Source of the DNA: Bacteroidota bacterium
GTDB taxonomy: Bacteria; Bacteroidota; Bacteroidia; Bacteroidales; Dysgonomonadaceae
Reading direction: 5' to 3'
Length of the DNA: 35,332 bases
Assembly: GCA_023418255.1 (NCBI GenBank)
Contig: JAEZZZ010000142.1
Span: forward strand, 1 to 35,332
Shown in pieces: positions 25,884 to 33,762 of this stretch (positions are counted from its first letter, which is position 1; each line of letters begins with the position of its first letter). Below the pieces are notes generated by a model. That model was not told the origin of the DNA, searched no databases, and was given only the letters and a program-made list of their open reading frames with translations. The position numbers were made by a program, and so were the translations under genes.

Positions 25884-27053
25884 ATGGACAAAAGTTTTAT
25901 AGAAAGAGACATAACGGGCATAATGCTTGACATGTACCAATATTTTCCCGTTATCACGGTGACCGGTCCCCGACAATCAGGAAAAACGACCTTGTTGCGA
26001 AAGATATTTGACAAGCTCCCATATTATTCATTGGAAAACTTGGATATCAGACACTTTGCCTTGAACGATCCGGTCGGTTTTCTTAATCAACATACCGAAG
26101 GAATGATTTTAGATGAAGTGCAGCATACGCCCGATCTGCTCTCCTATATTCAGGGAATGGTTGATGAAAGCCCCGAAAAACGATTTGTGCTTTCCGGAAG
26201 TTCGCAGTTTTCCGTGATCAAGCAGATTACCCAATCGCTTGCCGGACGAACCGGTGTGTTGGAATTACTGCCATTCTCGTATAACGAAGTGAAAAAACAA
26301 GCGGATAAGATGACATTGGACGAATTGATGCTTCATGGTTTTTTCCCTGCCCTGTATGCCGGAAAGAATATACCCGGCTTGCTTTATCCTTCGTATGTAA
26401 AAACCTACTTGGAAAGAGATGTCCGGGATTTATTGCAGATAAAAGACATGATGCAGTTCCAAACATTTCTAAGGCTTTGTTCGGGACGTATCGGTAGTTT
26501 ATTCAATGCTTCCGAACTTGCCGGCGAGGTGGGTATTTCTGCAAATACCATAAAATCGTGGCTTTCGGTTTTGCAGGCATCGTATATCATCAAGTTATTG
26601 CCCCCTTTCTATGAAAATATGAGAAAACGGCTGACCAAAACCCCGAAACTCTATTTTTGCGATACCGGTTTGGCCTGTTATCTGTTGGGAATTGAAACGG
26701 AACAGCAGTTGGCGAGGGATAAAATGCGGGGACACCTGTTTGAAAATTTTATCGTGATGGAAGCTCTTAAATCCCGGTATAACCGTGGAAAAGAGAGCAA
26801 TTTGTACTTCTATCGTGACAGCAACGGTGTAGAGGTGGATTTGTTGTTTAAAAACGGAAATGATTATTCAGCCTTTGAAATCAAGTCTTCTCAGACCTAT
26901 CACCCTGAATTTGAAACGGGCATTAACTCGTTAAGCAACTTGCTGAAAGAGAGGTTGACAGATAAAACAGTTTTGTATGCCGGAGATCTTGAAAATGATA
27001 CTGCCGCTATTAAACTTCTGAATTATAAGAATATGTGTCGTTTTTTTAGGTAA
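25884..27053 (+). CDS. AAA_14/DUF4143 ATPase, cargo in tra operon
   Basis: This 389-residue protein has an AAA domain with Walker A TGPRQSGKTTLL (residues 25-37), Walker B GMILDEVQH and a sensor-like RFVLSGSSQF. A DUF4143-type C-terminal domain follows. Near residues 310-335, VEVDLLF followed by FEIKSS resembles the core of PD-(D/E)XK nuclease folds, as is usual for DUF4143. Such ATPases are very common in Bacteroidetes and archaea, but their cellular role is not established. The gene is not part of the conserved tra set. It is inserted between traI and traJ and has its own promoter and terminator. Possible roles are defence, entry exclusion or regulation; this is inference. The protein looks complete. 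Confidence 0.85.
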   Translation: MDKSFIERDITGIMLDMYQYFPVITVTGPRQSGKTTLLRKIFDKLPYYSLENLDIRHFALNDPVGFLNQHTEGMILDEVQHTPDLLSYIQGMVDESPEKRFVLSGSSQFSVIKQITQSLAGRTGVLELLPFSYNEVKKQADKMTLDELMLHGFFPALYAGKNIPGLLYPSYVKTYLERDVRDLLQIKDMMQFQTFLRLCSGRIGSLFNASELAGEVGISANTIKSWLSVLQASYIIKLLPPFYENMRKRLTKTPKLYFCDTGLACYLLGIETEQQLARDKMRGHLFENFIVMEALKSRYNRGKESNLYFYRDSNGVEVDLLFKNGNDYSAFEIKSSQTYHPEFETGINSLSNLLKERLTDKTVLYAGDLENDTAAIKLLNYKNMCRFFR

Positions 27054-27078
27054 ATTTTCACACGATATATCAAAGTTC

Positions 27079-27114
27079 GCGTCCGATAGATATCTTTCTT
27101 CGGACGCTTTTTTT
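27079..27114 (+). terminator. Intrinsic terminator after the ATPase gene
   Basis: GCGTCCGA pairs with TCGGACGC across a 13-base loop and is followed by seven T residues. It lies 25 bases after the ATPase stop and 33 bases before traJ, so it isolates the cassette. It would also stop read-through from traI into traJ unless that is overcome. Confidence 0.82.
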
Positions 27115-27146
27115 ATTAACATAAAACTTAAAGTAAAAAAACTTAT

Positions 27147-28142
27147 ATGGATTTTGAAAATTTACATCAAGTACTAAGGACGCTGTACACTGAAATGATG
27201 CCCTTGGTAGGCAATATGACAGGCATAGCCAAGGGTGTTGCCGGACTCGGCGCTCTGTTTTATGTGGCAAGTCGTGTGTGGCAGTCGCTTTCGCGTGCCG
27301 AAGAGATAGACGTTTACCCGCTTTTGAGACCTTTTGCCATCGGGCTTTGTATTATGTTTTTCCCTACTATTGTTTTGGGGACGATAAACAGCGTGCTTTC
27401 GCCAGTGGTAAAAGGAACTAATCAGATGATGGCAGCACAAACCCTGGATATGAACAAACTGCGTGAACAACGCGACCGATTGGAACGGGAAGCGATGCTG
27501 AGAAATCCCGAAACAGCCTTTTTGGTCAGCAACGAAGAGTTTGACAAAAAGATAGACGAAATGCAGGGACTCAACCCGAAACACCTTGTTACCATTACAT
27601 CAATGTATCTGGAAAGGGGGATGTACAACCTGAAAAAGTCGATGCAGGATGCCTTCAAATCTTTTCTGGAGATATTGTTTCAAGCTGCCGCTCTGATAAT
27701 CGATACCATTCGGACATTTTTCCTTATCGTTCTTTCCATACTGGGACCCATTGCTTTCGGAATTGCCGTGTTTGACGGATTCCAATCTACTTTGACGGGA
27801 TGGTTGAGCCGCTATGTTTCGGTTTATCTGTGGCTGCCCGTATCGGATCTGTTCAGTACCATGCTTGCCAAAATTCAGACGTTGATGATAGGCAAAGAGA
27901 TTGCAGCCCTTGAAAATCCGGCGTATATTCCGGACGGTTCGAGTGTGGTTTATATCATTTTTATGCTGATAGGCATTGTCGGATATTTTGTAATTCCTAC
28001 CGTTGCCGGATGGATTATCCAGGCAGGCGGAATGGGCAACTACGGAAAAAACATTAATCAAACCGTGCAAAAAAGCGGTGCAGTGGCGGGAGCCGGTGCA
28101 GGAGCCGTGGCAGGAAATGTTATTGGAAAATTAAAAAAATAG
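27147..28142 (+). CDS. traJ: TraJ, VirB6-like inner-membrane protein
   Basis: This 331-residue protein has several hydrophobic segments: GVAGLGALFYVASRVW; LRPFAIGLCIMFFPTIVLGT; a strong pair near residues 180-210 (AALIIDTIRTFFLIVLSILG, PIAFGIAVF); and VVYIIFMLIGIVGYFVIPTV. The middle is charged and helical. It ends with a Gly/Ala-rich tail (GAVAGAGAGAVAGNVIGK). This matches TraJ of CTn-type elements, a polytopic VirB6/TrbL-like channel component. It follows the ATPase cassette and its terminator, so its transcription deserves attention; no clear promoter was seen in the 33-base gap. Confidence 0.88.
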   Translation: MDFENLHQVLRTLYTEMMPLVGNMTGIAKGVAGLGALFYVASRVWQSLSRAEEIDVYPLLRPFAIGLCIMFFPTIVLGTINSVLSPVVKGTNQMMAAQTLDMNKLREQRDRLEREAMLRNPETAFLVSNEEFDKKIDEMQGLNPKHLVTITSMYLERGMYNLKKSMQDAFKSFLEILFQAAALIIDTIRTFFLIVLSILGPIAFGIAVFDGFQSTLTGWLSRYVSVYLWLPVSDLFSTMLAKIQTLMIGKEIAALENPAYIPDGSSVVYIIFMLIGIVGYFVIPTVAGWIIQAGGMGNYGKNINQTVQKSGAVAGAGAGAVAGNVIGKLKK

Positions 28143-28167
28143 TAAACAGAGTAAACAAAGTAAAAAT

Positions 28168-28791
28168 ATGGAATTCAAGTCATTAAAAAATATTGAAACA
28201 TCTTTCAGGCAGATACGGCTTTACGCCGTTGTTTTTGGTGTGGTGTGTCTTTTGATAGTCGGTTTTTCTCTTTGGAAATCATACGCTTTTGCCGAGAAAC
28301 AACGGGAAAAAGTCTATGTGTTGGACAACGGAAAATCACTGATGCTTGCGCTTTCGCAAGATGCGGCAACAAACCGTCCGGTAGAAGCGCGCGAACACAT
28401 CCGCCGTTTTCATGAGCTGTTCTTCACGCTGTCCCCCGACAAGTCAGCCATTGAAAGCAATATGAAGCGAGCATTTTTTCTTGCCGACCAATCGGCTTTC
28501 AACTACTACAAAGACCTCACGGAAAAAGGATATTACAACCGGATTATATCGGGAAATATCCAACAGCGTATCGAAATTGACAGCATTCAGTGCAATTTTG
28601 AGGTCTATCCTTATGAAGTGAGAACCGTTGCCCGTCAATACATCATCCGTTCGAGCAACCTGACCGAACGCAGTTTGGTTTCAGAATGCCGTCTGGTCAA
28701 TTCCATCCGTTCCGACAACAATCCGCAAGGTTTTATCGTCGAAAATTTTATTATTCGTGAAAACAGAGATATCCGGACAGTTAAACGATAA
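28168..28791 (+). CDS. traK: TraK, VirB8-like protein
   Basis: This 207-residue protein has one N-terminal membrane helix (LYAVVFGVVCLLIVGFSLW) and a periplasmic domain (FHELFFTLSPDKSAIESNM, then FNYYKDLTEKGYYNRIISGN, ending in an RTVAR..SLVSECRLVNS segment). This is the TraK family, considered VirB8/TrbF-like, a bridging component of the inner-membrane complex. The 25-base gap before it contains two AGTAAAC copies. Confidence 0.9.
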   Translation: MEFKSLKNIETSFRQIRLYAVVFGVVCLLIVGFSLWKSYAFAEKQREKVYVLDNGKSLMLALSQDAATNRPVEAREHIRRFHELFFTLSPDKSAIESNMKRAFFLADQSAFNYYKDLTEKGYYNRIISGNIQQRIEIDSIQCNFEVYPYEVRTVARQYIIRSSNLTERSLVSECRLVNSIRSDNNPQGFIVENFIIRENRDIRTVKR

Positions 28792-28797
28792 AAGAAT

Positions 28798-29073
28798 ATG
28801 AAAAATATCTTGATAAAAATACGCCAAAAACGAAATCGTTTTAACAATAAATTAAAACAGAAATTAGGTGATCTTTCGCCCACGGCAAAGCTGAACGGCA
28901 TTTTGCTTGTGATGCTCTTTTACGCGGTAATGACATTGATAATGCTTGTCAGAGCATTCGACAAAAATGACAGTGCTATAATTATCAAGCACATTGAACC
29001 TGTCCCGTTGATTGATGCACCGATAAAGCTTGTTCCCGAAAAGGACACGTTATCAGCAGAAAAATTTAAGTAA
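28798..29073 (+). CDS. traL: TraL, DUF3989 protein
   Basis: This small 91-residue protein has a basic N-terminus (IRQKRNRFNNKLKQKLGDLS) and one membrane helix (LNGILLVMLFYAVMTLIMLV). Size, position between traK and traM, and pattern fit DUF3989/TraL of Bacteroidetes conjugative transposons. Its function is unknown. It starts six bases after traK. Confidence 0.85.
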   Translation: MKNILIKIRQKRNRFNNKLKQKLGDLSPTAKLNGILLVMLFYAVMTLIMLVRAFDKNDSAIIIKHIEPVPLIDAPIKLVPEKDTLSAEKFK

Positions 29074-29095
29074 AACAACCACTAATCCACAAATT

Positions 29096-30487
29096 ATGAC
29101 AATGAAAGAAAACGACGAAACTTCGACTACTATTTCGGAAGAAAAAACTTCGAAACAGGACGAACAGAAAAGAGAGGAGCCACAGACACGCAAGCTACCC
29201 ACGCCCGAAGAAATTCAAAAGCGAAAGAAAGTATTGGTGTATATGTTGTTGGTTTTGGTTTTTATCGGTGTAATGTATTGGATTTTTGCACCTTCAAAAG
29301 CCGAAAAAGAGAAAAAGCAAACCGAACAGGGAATAAACGTTGAAATACCGGAAATATCCGGCGGTGAACTGCCCGAAGATAAGGAAACTGCCTACAAGCT
29401 GGCAGAGAATGAACAAAAGGAGAACGAACGTCAATGGACAATGGGTACACTTTCCGACTTTTTCGGCGATACTCAAAAGTCGGATTATCGTCTCGAAAAA
29501 TGGGAATCATTTGCTGATCAGGATTATCGTTCCGGTAAAGGCAACGAAATTAGCCGGTCGGCATCGGCTTACGGTGATATCCGGAACACGCTCGGCAATT
29601 TCTACGAAGAGAACTCCCAAATGGAAATCTTGCAACAACAAATTGATGAATTGCAAGCACAACTGGACGAGAAAAACGGTTTGGTAGATGAAGACCGGGA
29701 GATACAAAGACAACTCGAACTGATGGAAAAATCATACGAAATGGCAGCCAAATACCTGCCGCAAAACCAACAAGCGACAACACCCAATCCTTTTGAAACT
29801 GCCGTTGAACGGGAAATGGACGAGCCGTTGCCGAATGCTTACACCAAAGCGGAAGCCAAAACCAAAGAGCCGATATTTACCGTACTGCCCGAAGTAAAAA
29901 ACGTGGTTTCTGCACTTTATCAAGAAGTACCGGATAGCGTGTTTATGGCCGAACAGATGCAGGAGCGCAACCGCTCGTTTCTTCCCGGCACCGAAACCGT
30001 CGACGACATTCCGCTAAAAAACACGCTGAAAGTGGCAGTTTATGAAACACAAACGTTAAAAGACGGCGAAACCGTGCGCTTGCGCCTGTTGGAACCGGCC
30101 CGCGTAGCCGGTATGTATATTCCGAAAAACACCTTGTTGACGGCTGTAGCCCGGATACAGGGCAACCGCTTGACGCTTTCCGTAACCAGCATCGAACACC
30201 GGGAACGGATTGTCCCCGTAAACCTTTCGGCATACGACCTGGACGGACAGCCGGGTGTCTTTATCCCCAATTCCCTGGAAGTGAATGCCGCCAAGGAAAT
30301 TGCTGCCGGAATGGGACAATCCGCCGGAACGAGTTTCACGTTTGCATCATCGGCAGGACAACAACTGACCGCCGATGCGGGGCGCGGACTGTTGCAGGGT
30401 GCATCGCAATACTTCGGGAACAGGATGCGTGAAGTGAAGGTGACGCTCAAAAGCGGTCACAAGCTCTTTTTGATGCAAAACAGATAA
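29096..30487 (+). CDS. traM: TraM, VirB10-like protein
   Basis: This 463-residue protein has a charged cytoplasmic N-terminus, one membrane helix (VLVYMLLVLVFIGVMYWIF, about residues 46-64), and a charged linker. A Gln-rich coiled coil follows (MEILQQQIDELQAQLDEKNG). The C-terminal domain begins near residue 300 (TLKVAVYETQTLKDGETVRL). The domain (VAGMYIPKNTLLTAVARIQG, then GMGQSAGTSFTF and TLKSGHKLFLMQN) fits TraM/VirB10-type proteins that span the envelope. Start at ATG 29096; the longer frame overlaps traL. An ATG at 29102 is equally possible. Confidence 0.88.
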   Translation: MTMKENDETSTTISEEKTSKQDEQKREEPQTRKLPTPEEIQKRKKVLVYMLLVLVFIGVMYWIFAPSKAEKEKKQTEQGINVEIPEISGGELPEDKETAYKLAENEQKENERQWTMGTLSDFFGDTQKSDYRLEKWESFADQDYRSGKGNEISRSASAYGDIRNTLGNFYEENSQMEILQQQIDELQAQLDEKNGLVDEDREIQRQLELMEKSYEMAAKYLPQNQQATTPNPFETAVEREMDEPLPNAYTKAEAKTKEPIFTVLPEVKNVVSALYQEVPDSVFMAEQMQERNRSFLPGTETVDDIPLKNTLKVAVYETQTLKDGETVRLRLLEPARVAGMYIPKNTLLTAVARIQGNRLTLSVTSIEHRERIVPVNLSAYDLDGQPGVFIPNSLEVNAAKEIAAGMGQSAGTSFTFASSAGQQLTADAGRGLLQGASQYFGNRMREVKVTLKSGHKLFLMQNR

Positions 30488-30518
30488 ACCGATTATAAAC
30501 CACTAAAACCCAATTTGT

Positions 30519-31442
30519 ATGAAACTAAAATTAAAAACAATCTTTTTCTTCGTTGCCTTGCTTTCTGCGGCGATTACATCAAATGCCCAAAGTAACACGG
30601 GCGATCTCTATCAGGGAATGAGCCGGACAATTCCCTACGGCAGAGTAGTATTGCCTTACGGACTCTCTGTAACTTACGAGAAAACGGTGCACCTGATTTT
30701 TCCTTCCCAAATACGTTACGTTGATTTGGGTAGCAGTAACATTATTGCAGGCAAAGCGGAAGATGCCGACAACGTACTTCGGGTAAAGGCTGCCGTTCGC
30801 GATTTTGAAACGGAAACCAACCTGAGCGTAATCTGTAACGACGGAAGTTTTTTCTCCTTTAACGTGAAATATGCCGAAGAACCGGAAAAGTTAAATATCG
30901 AGATGCAGGACTTTTTAGCCCCTCAATCCCCCAAAAGGGGGCTTACCGGCGATATACATTTCAAGGAACTGGGGAATGAATCGCCACTGTTGGTCAGACT
31001 GATCATGAAAACGATCTGGCAAAACGACCGCAGAGAAATCAAACATATCGGCTCGAAAAAGTTCGGTATTCAGTTTCTATTGCGTGGATTGTATTCGCAT
31101 AACGGCTTATTGTACTTTCATTTACAGACAAAAAATCAAAGTGAAATACCGTATAATATTGATTTTATCACGTTCAAAGTAGTCGATAAAAAAGTTGCCA
31201 AACGCACCGCCATACAGGAACAAGTTCTGCAACCATTAAGAGCCTATAATGATGTTATTCGTATCGGCGGATTGCAGACACAACGCTCGGTATTTGCTTT
31301 GGAACAGTTCACTTTGCCCGATGATAAAGTATTGGAAGTAACCATCTTTGAGCAAAACGGCGGTCGTCATCAGACCTTAGTCGTGGAAAACGAAGATTTA
31401 ATCCGTGCAAAAAATATTGATAACCTCAAATTGAAATTCTGA
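30519..31442 (+). CDS. traN: TraN, DUF4138 VirB9-like protein
   Basis: This 307-residue protein has a signal peptide (LKTIFFFVALLSAAITSNAQ) followed by a beta-rich body (VTYEKTVHLIFPSQIRYVDL) that is the typical start of TraN/VirB9-like proteins. It ends in a DUF4138 pattern (RVKAAVRDFETETNLSVIC early, NIDNLKLKF at the end). Residues about 138-147 (APQSPKRGLT) are encoded by a GC-rich palindrome and look like an in-frame insertion. The stop and the start of traO overlap in TGATG. Confidence 0.9.
   Translation: MKLKLKTIFFFVALLSAAITSNAQSNTGDLYQGMSRTIPYGRVVLPYGLSVTYEKTVHLIFPSQIRYVDLGSSNIIAGKAEDADNVLRVKAAVRDFETETNLSVICNDGSFFSFNVKYAEEPEKLNIEMQDFLAPQSPKRGLTGDIHFKELGNESPLLVRLIMKTIWQNDRREIKHIGSKKFGIQFLLRGLYSHNGLLYFHLQTKNQSEIPYNIDFITFKVVDKKVAKRTAIQEQVLQPLRAYNDVIRIGGLQTQRSVFALEQFTLPDDKVLEVTIFEQNGGRHQTLVVENEDLIRAKNIDNLKLKF
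30917..30943. repeat. Palindromic mini-repeat inside traN
   Basis: AGCCCC, then AATCCCCC-AAAA-GGGGGCTT, forms a G/C-rich hairpin in frame within traN. It is of the same type as the copy in mobA. Confidence 0.65.
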
Positions 31443-32011
31443 TGAAAAAGACGATGCTTTTACTCGTGTGCCTTGTTGCGATAGCAACAGGTACACACGC
31501 CCAACGGCTTATTCCCGGACAGCGGGGATTGCAGTTGTCTGTTGGTGTGCCGATTACCGAAAACAAACTGTTTGAAAACAAAAATTTTACCGCTGAGATG
31601 GCGATGACCATTAACCACAAACGAGCCAATCATTGGTTGTTCGGATTGGAATACACGAAAAAGCATTTTGCTTATCGTGATATACAAATTCCTTCCGAAA
31701 CGGTTGCTTTTGAAGGCGGTTATCTCTTAAATCTCTTTTCCGATGCAGGAAAGAATGTCTTGCTCAACACCGGAATTACTGCCGTTGCAGGATATGAAAC
31801 CGTGAATAGGGGAGAAAAACTCTTACCCGATGGTGCAACGTTGCTCACCAAAGATTGCTTTGTTTATGGCGGTGCGTACCATTTGGCATTGGATATTTAC
31901 GCTACGGATAATCTTGTGTTTTTCGTAAAAGGAAAATGCAATGTGTTGTGGGGAAGCGATGTGGAAATGTTTCGACCATCACTACAAACAGGAATTAGGA
32001 TAATTTTTTAA
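31442..32011 (+). CDS. traO: TraO conjugal transfer protein
   Basis: This 189-residue protein has a signal peptide (MLLLVCLVAIATGTHAQRL). Alternating beta strands follow (LQLSVGVPITENKLFENKN, FTAEMAMTINH, HWLFGLEYTKK), resembling a small outer-membrane beta-barrel, and it ends in an aromatic strand (GIRIIF). It matches the TraO family, which follows traN in these elements and is probably an outer-membrane component. It overlaps traN by one base. Confidence 0.85.
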   Translation: MKKTMLLLVCLVAIATGTHAQRLIPGQRGLQLSVGVPITENKLFENKNFTAEMAMTINHKRANHWLFGLEYTKKHFAYRDIQIPSETVAFEGGYLLNLFSDAGKNVLLNTGITAVAGYETVNRGEKLLPDGATLLTKDCFVYGGAYHLALDIYATDNLVFFVKGKCNVLWGSDVEMFRPSLQTGIRIIF

Positions 32012-32030
32012 CTTTCAAAGACTTATAACA

Positions 32031-32480
32031 ATGGAACTAAAACGTAAAATAATCAATAATTTGTGGGCGGTGGGAGCGCTGCTCATTGCCGGGTTTTGTA
32101 TATCTGCTTGCGATAGTAAGTTGGATATCGGGCAGGCTTACGAATTCGATATTCGCACGATGCCGGTGCGTAAAGAAATTAAGCAAAACGAAACCGTCGA
32201 AATTAGATGCACCTTAATCGAGACAGGGAACTTTGCCGATAACCGTTATACCATTCGTTATTTTCAAAGTGATGGCTACGGCGAGTTGCGATTAGGCAAA
32301 GATGGAGATGTTTTTCTGCCTAATGACCGCTATCCTTTGCCGGATAAAGAGTTCCGACTATACTACACTTCACGTTCTGACGAAAGCCAGCAGTTTGAAG
32401 TGGTTGTGGAAGATAGTTTCGGGAATGAAAAGAAGTTGGAGTTTCAGTTTATTGCGGGGCAAGAAGATAAGGCTGAGTAA
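32031..32480 (+). CDS. traQ: TraQ, DUF3872 lipoprotein
   Basis: This 149-residue protein has a lipoprotein signal (AVGALLIAGFCISAC, Cys about residue 26). The mature domain is DUF3872/TraQ (LDIGQAYEFDIRTMPVRKEI, then RYTIRYFQSDGYGELRL and EFRLYYTSRSDESQQFEVVV), immunoglobulin-like. It is usually the last tra gene. A gene for TraP, which in related elements lies between traO and traQ, is absent here; the gap is only 19 bases. Confidence 0.9.
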   Translation: MELKRKIINNLWAVGALLIAGFCISACDSKLDIGQAYEFDIRTMPVRKEIKQNETVEIRCTLIETGNFADNRYTIRYFQSDGYGELRLGKDGDVFLPNDRYPLPDKEFRLYYTSRSDESQQFEVVVEDSFGNEKKLEFQFIAGQEDKAE

Positions 32481-32521
32481 TTTTTAGAGTTTTTATTTGT
32501 AGTAAGTTTAAATTGATTATG

Positions 32522-32555
32522 AAAGCCCTTGCACGTGATGTGTATGGGCTTTTTC
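32522..32555. terminator. Terminator between convergent genes
   Basis: AAAGCCC pairs with GGGCTTT across a 17-base loop, followed by TTC on the plus strand. It lies after traQ and just past the stop of the leftward gene at 32568, so it may serve both directions. Confidence 0.6.
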
Positions 32556-32567
32556 TATCAGCACCTT

Positions 32568-33599
32568 TTAATGTACTGTACCCACATAGTTGTATTGGTA
32601 ACTATGATGGTCAAAAACATCTACCTTTTGAATTTCTACACCCATCAATTTATCTCCGTAAATAACTGACATTGCTATCCCTCTGTCTGATTTTGGAAAT
32701 TGAACCGGAACATTTGAAAATTTAAGAAAGATACGTGCATAAAATGTTCCAAACCAACTGTAATAACTTATGCCTTTTTGCGAGACTTCAAATTTCTCAG
32801 CTACATCGTTATTTAATGGCAAAAAATTCTTCTTTGTATGATTCTGCAGAAGAAAGAAATAAGGAGAAATTTTGATTATATTTTTATCTGTATCAAATGA
32901 ATCAGGCTCATAAGAAATCCAATAACCTGATTTTTCAAAATCATACACACTGTGCTTAACAGGCATTTCCATAAAATAAACTTTATTGAAGTCTAAACTG
33001 GCCATTTCTTGTTCAAAAATAGATAGCCATTCATCTTTTATTTTATGAAATTTAAACCTATTCTCTTTACATTCCTCGCCCAACCCAAGGTCTTTGGAAC
33101 TGATGTATTGTAACAGGACTTCATCCGTAATTTCTTTTTTATGAATTTTATGATAGAAAGCAAGAAGTGTGTGTGTTTCAAGACGTGTTTCTTCGGGCTG
33201 CACTCGTTTTGGATTACGTGCTATTTCTTTTTGGGCAATTGCATAATCAAGATTAATAAACAGGATACTGTCGGCATTGTTAATACTTCTGACTTGAAGT
33301 ATGGAACTTTTTTCTCCGAATGGAAATATTTCGTTTTGCTCGGGAGGTGTTATTTTTTCAATAACAGCGTATGTAAACGGAAAACTTCCTATTGGCAGTT
33401 TCTTGTAGAAATCAGCATTGTATTCATTTTTTAGGTAGAGAATAAAATCATAATTTTGAGAGGAATATCGCGGATAACCTATTTGAATGGTATCACCCAA
33501 GGTGTAGGAAAACCCATCGTAACTTTTCACTGTTGTTTGAGCGGATACAATATGAACTATCAAAATCCAAAAAAATAGAAAAATAACGTTTTTTTTCAT
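32568..33599 (-). CDS. Unknown secreted protein
   Basis: This 343-residue protein has a signal peptide (KNVIFLFFWILIVHIVSAQ) and a mature start TTVKSYDGFSYTLGDTIQIG. It has no Cys after the signal and no further membrane helix. I do not recognise a family; it has the look of Bacteroidetes exported proteins of unknown function. The rest is lysine- and aromatic-rich with no repeats. I chose ATG 33599 because the signal peptide begins there; the frame extends 18 codons upstream. A possible -7 box lies 25 bases upstream. It stands alone between convergent traQ and the pcfKJ operon, so it may be cargo of the element. Confidence 0.7.
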   Translation of the reverse strand: MKKNVIFLFFWILIVHIVSAQTTVKSYDGFSYTLGDTIQIGYPRYSSQNYDFILYLKNEYNADFYKKLPIGSFPFTYAVIEKITPPEQNEIFPFGEKSSILQVRSINNADSILFINLDYAIAQKEIARNPKRVQPEETRLETHTLLAFYHKIHKKEITDEVLLQYISSKDLGLGEECKENRFKFHKIKDEWLSIFEQEMASLDFNKVYFMEMPVKHSVYDFEKSGYWISYEPDSFDTDKNIIKISPYFFLLQNHTKKNFLPLNNDVAEKFEVSQKGISYYSWFGTFYARIFLKFSNVPVQFPKSDRGIAMSVIYGDKLMGVEIQKVDVFDHHSYQYNYVGTVH

Positions 33600-33623
33600 T
33601 TGCAAATTGTTTTTGTTGTAGTG

Positions 33624-33631
33624 CAAAGATA
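33624..33631 (-). promoter_or_regulatory. Possible -7 box for the unknown secreted gene
   Basis: On the minus strand this reads TATCTTTG, fitting TAnnTTTG, 25 bases before ATG 33599. No clear -33 box at the right distance. Confidence 0.35.
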
Positions 33632-33714
33632 TATCTTTTCCTCCAAAATCCACCCCGTCCCAGCAAATTTCTTTTGTTTCTTTTCTTTGTTTGCCTTTTC
33701 CCCAAAGAAAAGAA

Positions 33715-33744
33715 GCCCCTAAAACTTTTTAGGATTTTAGGGGC
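33715..33744 (-). terminator. Terminator of the pcfKJ operon
   Basis: GCCCCTAAAA pairs perfectly with TTTTAGGGGC around a 10-base loop. On the minus strand it is followed by TTCTTTTCTTT and lies 19 bases after the pcfJ stop. Confidence 0.68.
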
Positions 33745-33762
33745 AGTCAAAAAATGAAAACA

